Source: Dehalococcoidia bacterium CG2_30_46_19 (lineage in GTDB: Bacteria > Chloroflexota > Dehalococcoidia > GIF9 > AB-539-J10). Taken from it: a stretch of 17,896 nt of DNA. The notes beneath the pieces are model-generated. The model had not been told where the DNA came from. It ran no database searches and saw nothing but the letters and a program-made list of their open reading frames with translations. This document shows positions 14,750 through 17,896 of the stretch, in pieces (within the stretch, counting starts at the first letter, position 1; each line of letters opens with the position of its first letter). The translations under genes were made by a program, and so were the position numbers. The stretch spans positions 1 through 17,896 of the forward strand of contig MNYD01000096.1 of assembly GCA_001872925.1 (NCBI GenBank). The letters run 5' to 3'.

Positions 14750-15550
14750 TCAGGTCCCAGTGAGAAACTCCACAATAGCGTGAAGCACCTCCTCCGTCTC
14801 TTCTATAAGTCCGTGGGCTGAATTCTCGAAGGAGACAAGCCTGGCCTCGGGTATGGCTTTACCCAGGATTGCACCGTTTTCTGGAGGTATGAGAATGTCT
14901 CGTTTACCATACAATACCAGAGTGGGTACCTTGATCTGAGACAGCCTGTCATACGCATCGAAATTCATTATTGCGTTCGTTTGACGCATGAAGGCTTCAT
15001 TTGAAATTGGGTTCTTGGTGATTTGCTGCATTACCAGTTCTTCCGCGCCAGGGTTATTTTTGATGAACTCCTCGGTGAAAAGAAGTGGAATGGTCATTCT
15101 GGCCACTTCTTCTGCAGACACAGTACCTCTATCAGGTGTGAGCGCTCTCTGTACCTCCTGAGATGGTTGAACTGACTTCGCACCCCCACAGTAGGTGGAA
15201 CACAGGACAAGCTTTTTTACCTTCTCGGGATAGTTAAGGACAAGCTCTTGGGCTATCATCCCTCCCATTGAGATTCCAAGCACATTAGCCTGTGGAATTC
15301 CCAGGGCATTCATCAAACCTGCGGTATCTTCGGCAAACAATTTGATAGAATATTCCCTGTCAGATATATCGGTGCGTCCCGCTCCTCTGTTATCGAATGC
15401 AATTACCTTAAATTTCTCGGAGAGCGTTTGAATCCAGCGAGGATCCCACCAGCTTGTGTTTCCGGTGAACCCCATGATCATTATCAACGGAAATCCCTCG
15501 CCATGCACTTCGTAGAACATCTGGATGTCATTTACTTTTATCTTCGGCAT
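14750..15550 (-). CDS. Alpha/beta hydrolase
   Basis: A 266-residue single-domain alpha/beta-hydrolase-fold protein, probably cytoplasmic (no signal peptide). The nucleophile elbow G-I-S-M-G-G places Ser94. The acid is likely Asp218 ('LYGKRDILIP') and the base His246 ('SAHGLIEE'). The oxyanion-hole region is 'IMGFTGNTSWWDP', and 'FDNRGAGRTD' is typical of the group that includes 3-oxoadipate enol-lactonase and many esterases. Substrate is unknown and no aromatic-degradation genes are nearby. I use the ATG at 15550, which has AAAGGAGG 8 nt upstream; a TTG 6 nt earlier is too close to that site. It lies 24 bp after the Nudix gene, probably in one transcript, and converges on icd with a 12-bp gap. 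Confidence 0.86.
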   Translation of the reverse strand: MPKIKVNDIQMFYEVHGEGFPLIMIMGFTGNTSWWDPRWIQTLSEKFKVIAFDNRGAGRTDISDREYSIKLFAEDTAGLMNALGIPQANVLGISMGGMIAQELVLNYPEKVKKLVLCSTYCGGAKSVQPSQEVQRALTPDRGTVSAEEVARMTIPLLFTEEFIKNNPGAEELVMQQITKNPISNEAFMRQTNAIMNFDAYDRLSQIKVPTLVLYGKRDILIPPENGAILGKAIPEARLVSFENSAHGLIEETEEVLHAIVEFLTGT

Positions 15551-15574
15551 TGTCAAAACCTCCTTTCCTAACTA

Positions 15575-16108
15575 TTATTCTCGCTTCAGGAGAAAAGTGA
15601 GTAAAGCAGCGATGCTCTTAGCATCACAAATCTCGCCTGAAGTGATAAGCTGAGTAATCTTGCTTATGGGAACTCGCACCACCTCTATTCCTTCGCTGTC
15701 CTCAGCTATAAGGCGGCTGGGAACAAGGTCGGTAGCCAGATAGCAGTGTAGATACTCCGTGCCATAGCCAGGAACAGAATAAAAACCACCGAACTCCTCT
15801 ATTTTCTGGGGGAAATAGCCGATTTCTTCCTGCAACTCACGGCGGACACAGTCAATGGGCTCCTCATTGGGGTCAATGCCTCCCGCAGGTATCTCCAGCA
15901 AGAACTTGCCCACTGGATAGCGATACTGGCGAACTAAAAGCACGTTATCCTGTTCATCAACCACAACCACTGCCACGCAATTGCTGTGCTCCACCACCTC
16001 CCTGGTAGTCGTCTTCCCATCTGATTTTTCCACGGTATCCATCCTCAAATTCACCGCCCTACCCTGATAGAGCTGTTGGCTAGATAGTTTCTTCTCCGGC
16101 ATCACCAT
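15575..16108 (-). CDS. Nudix hydrolase, ADP-ribose pyrophosphatase-like
   Basis: Nudix enzymes cleave nucleoside diphosphates linked to another group; this type usually splits ADP-ribose into AMP and ribose 5-phosphate. The 177-residue protein has a perfect Nudix box, G-x5-E-x7-R-E-L-x-E-E-x-G-Y, at 76-98, with metal-binding Glu91, Glu94 and Glu95. 'QYRYPVGKFLLEIPAGGID' just before it is typical of the ADP-ribose pyrophosphatase subgroup. The substrate call rests on that resemblance. The start has a strong GGAGGAGGG ribosome-binding site; ATG at 16108 and 16102 and GTG at 16105 are all possible. A repeat block begins immediately upstream (16126), separating it from the GNAT gene. NAD kinase lies two genes upstream, so a role in NAD breakdown-product recycling would fit. 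Confidence 0.88.
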   Translation of the reverse strand: MVMPEKKLSSQQLYQGRAVNLRMDTVEKSDGKTTTREVVEHSNCVAVVVVDEQDNVLLVRQYRYPVGKFLLEIPAGGIDPNEEPIDCVRRELQEEIGYFPQKIEEFGGFYSVPGYGTEYLHCYLATDLVPSRLIAEDSEGIEVVRVPISKITQLITSGEICDAKSIAALLTFLLKRE

Positions 16109-16125
16109 AACTTTCCCTCCTCCTT

Positions 16126-16376
16126 GTCATTGCGAGCCCCTTTTTACTGTCATTGCGAGCGAAGCGTGGCAATCTCAGGAAAACAAAACTCTAAACCCTA
16201 AATTCGAAATACTAAACAATATCAAATGTTCAAAATCCCAATGACCAAAAAGGTTTTGAGCTTTGAATTTAGATATTGGAATTTGTTTAGGATTTGGTGC
16301 TTGGGATTTAGGATTTAAACTCCTGGGTTTCTTTGTTGAGTTTCCTCGTTTCACTCCGAACAAGCCTCGTAATGAC
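16126..16376. repeat. MITE-like repeat block between GNAT and Nudix genes
   Basis: This fills the whole 269-bp gap. The left side has two GTCATTGCGAG words (16126-16136, 16149-16159). The right edge is their near-exact inverse, CTCGTAATGAC (16366-16376), directly against the GNAT stop codon. The A/T-rich interior is an imperfect inverted repeat: runs like CTAAACCCTAAAT on the left mirror ATTTAGGATTTAAAC on the right, with a TCAAAA...TTTTGA core. Its first 101 bp recur gaplessly at 17796-17896, 84 of 101 identical by my count. It has no transposase, so it would be a non-autonomous dispersed element. A short frame inside it (16175-16378, minus) is judged non-coding. Confidence 0.75.
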
Positions 16377-16377
16377 A

Positions 16378-16830
16378 TTACACGTGGTAAATAAGGGCTA
16401 CCTCATCGCAATCAGGAAACTTGGGGCAGCGGTAACACTCTCCCCACACCTTACGGGGCAACTCCGCCTTGTCAACTAATTTAAACCCATGTTTCTCAAA
16501 GAAAGCTGGCTCACTAGTAAGGCAAAAAACAGTGGGGATGCCCAGAGCCTTAGCCTCATCAAGGCAAGCCTGGACAAGCGAAGAGCCAATCCTTTGGTTT
16601 TGATTTTTCTCATCAACAGCCAAAGCCCTGATTTCAGCTAAATCAAGCCAACTGATATGTAGCGCTGCGCAGGCGACAACTTCTCCTTCGTTCCTGACCA
16701 CAAAGAAATCTCTAATATTTTCATATATCTCGCTTAGGGCACGAGGCAATATATCACCTTTATCAGCAAAACGATTAATCATTCGACGTATTGAATCAGC
16801 ATCGCCTACTTTTGCGTTGTCAACTTTCAT
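16378..16830 (-). CDS. GNAT N-acetyltransferase, short ArgA-like (putative N-acetylglutamate synthase)
   Basis: A 150-residue single-domain GNAT protein resembling the short, stand-alone N-acetylglutamate synthases that make N-acetylglutamate, the first step of arginine synthesis. The acetyl-CoA loop is at about 77-84 (Q-N-Q-R-I-G-S-S) after 'DLAEIRALAV'. The pattern 'FFEKHGFKLVDKAELPRKVW' followed by C132, C135 and C141 in 'CYRCPKFPDCDE' is characteristic of this ArgA-like group, though the amino-acid-kinase domain of classical ArgA is absent. The cysteines could bind metal, which is inference. The ATG lies one base after the NAD kinase stop, so translation is probably coupled. No other arginine genes are in the window. 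Confidence 0.8.
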   Translation of the reverse strand: MKVDNAKVGDADSIRRMINRFADKGDILPRALSEIYENIRDFFVVRNEGEVVACAALHISWLDLAEIRALAVDEKNQNQRIGSSLVQACLDEAKALGIPTVFCLTSEPAFFEKHGFKLVDKAELPRKVWGECYRCPKFPDCDEVALIYHV

Positions 16831-16831
16831 G

Positions 16832-17644
16832 TTATCCTTTCCCCTTCAATTTCTGCCATAACGAGCGGTAAAAATAGCTTGGCGGGTGAACCCTCAAGAA
16901 GCGAGTGGTATATTGGCTAAGCTTCACCGTAACAGTTTGCTCCTGCTTCAGGGATAAATTAACCTGCCCATCAAGGCTAAGCATGGTTTCTCCTTTATCA
17001 GCAACGCTTAGCTCAACTACGCTCTGTGGCGATAAAACTAAAGCACGATCTAAGCCAAGGTGGCAGGATATCGGCATGAGGATGATTTGATTAGATTGAG
17101 GATAAAGAATCGGACCTCCCACTGCCAGACAATAGCCAGTGCTCCCGGTAGCTGAAGCAACAACAACACCATCGGCTCGATATGTGGTTAGTTCCTCACC
17201 ATCAATTTTCGCTTTTACCTGAATCAACCGCGCAATAGGGCTTCGCAGCACAACGTCGTTCAGGGCATGAAAACTTTTCCCGCCAACCTCAGCTTCAAGC
17301 ATAGCCCTATCATCAAACCAACCTTCGCCATTAATTACATCAGGCAGCTTAGACAAAGCTTCGTCAGCATCTAGCTCGGTAATAAATCCTAGCTGTCCCA
17401 AATTTATCCCCATCAATGGCACTGATAGAGGAACAATAGCCCGTGCCGTATGAAGGATAGTGCCGTCGCCACCAATGCTGAGGATTAAATCTGCGCCTGC
17501 TATTTGAGCCCTGGCTTCGTCTTCGTCCCAGGCAGAACAATGCCAGCAGGAAATTTTCTTGGTGGATAACATCTTTTCCAGCTCACCAACTAAACCTCGA
17601 GCTTTCTCCAGCTTGGGATGATATAAAATACCTATCCTCTTCAT
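16832..17644 (-). CDS. nadK: NAD kinase
   Basis: NadK phosphorylates NAD to NADP, the only route to NADP in most cells. Using the ATG at 17644 the protein has 270 residues. It has the G-G-D-G-T motif at 58-62, 'GINLGQLGFITEL' (about 80-92), A-L-N-D-V-V-L (about 127-133) with the NAD-binding Asn-Asp, and 'DGVVVASATGSTGY' (158-171). These are the standard motifs of the NAD kinase fold. The start is uncertain: 'MKRIGILYHPK' at 17644 looks like the family N-terminus, but neither it nor an in-frame TTG at 17683 (which would add 13 residues) has a ribosome-binding site. The gene leads the GNAT, Nudix, hydrolase series. Its upstream region is full of repeats and shows no promoter I recognise. Confidence 0.93.
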   Translation of the reverse strand: MKRIGILYHPKLEKARGLVGELEKMLSTKKISCWHCSAWDEDEARAQIAGADLILSIGGDGTILHTARAIVPLSVPLMGINLGQLGFITELDADEALSKLPDVINGEGWFDDRAMLEAEVGGKSFHALNDVVLRSPIARLIQVKAKIDGEELTTYRADGVVVASATGSTGYCLAVGGPILYPQSNQIILMPISCHLGLDRALVLSPQSVVELSVADKGETMLSLDGQVNLSLKQEQTVTVKLSQYTTRFLRVHPPSYFYRSLWQKLKGKG

Positions 17645-17716
17645 AGGCAAATCAACTGTAACATTGCCAAGTTTTAGCGTCAACTTTTTACTATCATCGC
17701 GAACCCTACATTCCCT

Positions 17717-17782
17717 GTCATTCTGAGCCCATTTTCACTGTCATTCTGAGCGTAGCGAAGAATCTGGTGCAGCTCAGGGTGA
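17717..17782. repeat. GTCATTCTGAGC repeat unit upstream of nadK
   Basis: GTCATTCTGAG occurs at 17717-17727 and 17740-17750. The second copy starts a unit ending in GCTCAGGGTGAC (17771-17782), the inverse of its start at 9 of 12 positions. Inside it, ATTCT can pair with AGAAT. This is the same family as the GTCATTGCGAGC copies but with both stem arms changed. Confidence 0.7.
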
Positions 17783-17795
17783 CAATAAGGAGATT

Positions 17796-17896
17796 ATCAT
17801 TGCAAGCCCTTTTTTACTGTTATGGCGGGCGAAGCGCGGCAATCCCTTACAAAGAAAACTCTAAATCCCAAATCCGAAATACTAAACAATATGAAA
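17796..17896. repeat. Second copy of the MITE-like repeat, cut by the window end
   Basis: It aligns without gaps to 16126-16226 at a constant offset of 1670 bases, with 17 mismatches in 101 by my count. It is in the same orientation and continues to the end of the window, so its far end is unseen. No gene is seen in 17684-17896. Confidence 0.75.

Noticed and set aside
16175..16378. 67-residue minus-strand frame with N-P-K-S-Q-A-P-N-P-K type wording
   Set aside because: It lies entirely inside the inverted repeat block. I recall this low-complexity wording from spurious hypothetical proteins translated from such repeats. No ribosome-binding site is seen.
16126..17896. CRISPR array or tandem-repeat locus
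   Set aside because: The repeats are imperfect, irregularly spaced, self-inverse and separated by genes; there are no uniform spacers and no cas genes.

Overview
This window looks like a near-origin, mostly housekeeping chromosomal segment of an AT-leaning bacterium. My best inference is a Dehalococcoidia-like member of the Chloroflexota. The reasons are the aconitase-family large subunit / small subunit / compact isocitrate dehydrogenase run, which I recall from Dehalococcoides; the short ArgA-like acetyltransferase; and the dense GTCATT(GC/CT)GAGC dispersed repeats. The taxonomic call is not proven by the sequence alone. No phage, CRISPR, toxin-antitoxin or defence locus is visible. There are no rRNA or tRNA genes, and I found no convincing rho-independent terminator.

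Layout: (1) 1-1227 holds the 3' end of dnaA, a 155-bp AT-rich gap with a DnaA-box match, and nadD. (2) 1239-4538 (minus) holds hisS then gyrB, each with a recognisable promoter; they converge on nadD. (3) 4623-7696 (plus) holds relA/spoT, rpsT and lexA, packed with a 14-nt overlap and a 4-nt gap, so stringent response, ribosome and SOS control lie in one apparent operon. (4) 7716-9916 (minus) holds dinB and ilvE, each with a consensus-like promoter carrying a symmetric element in its spacer; the dinB promoter is placed so that its mRNA should be leaderless. (5) 10083-11645 (plus) is a lone acyl-CoA carboxylase carboxyltransferase subunit with a strongly different arginine codon choice, preceded by a 23-bp imperfect direct repeat. 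(6) 11769-14737 (plus) encodes a two-subunit aconitase/isopropylmalate-dehydratase-type hydro-lyase and an isocitrate dehydrogenase. (7) 14750-17644 (minus) holds NAD kinase and a GNAT acetyltransferase, then a repeat block, then a Nudix ADP-ribose pyrophosphatase-like enzyme and an alpha/beta hydrolase.

How they work together: nadD and nadK are NAD(P) biosynthesis steps at opposite ends of the window. The hydro-lyase and dehydrogenase would convert citrate to 2-oxoglutarate, feeding glutamate; ilvE uses glutamate as amino donor, and the ArgA-like enzyme would acetylate it. DnaA, GyrB, LexA, Pol IV and Rel are replication, topology and stress functions.

The most distinctive features are non-coding. 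A composite repeat sits in both gaps of the aconitase/IDH operon and appears to supply the ribosome-binding sites of both downstream genes. Repeat copies show compensatory stem changes. A MITE-like block occurs between GNAT and Nudix, with a second partial copy at the window end. DnaA also carries altered residues in its base-reading motif. I did not find a convincing novel multi-gene system.
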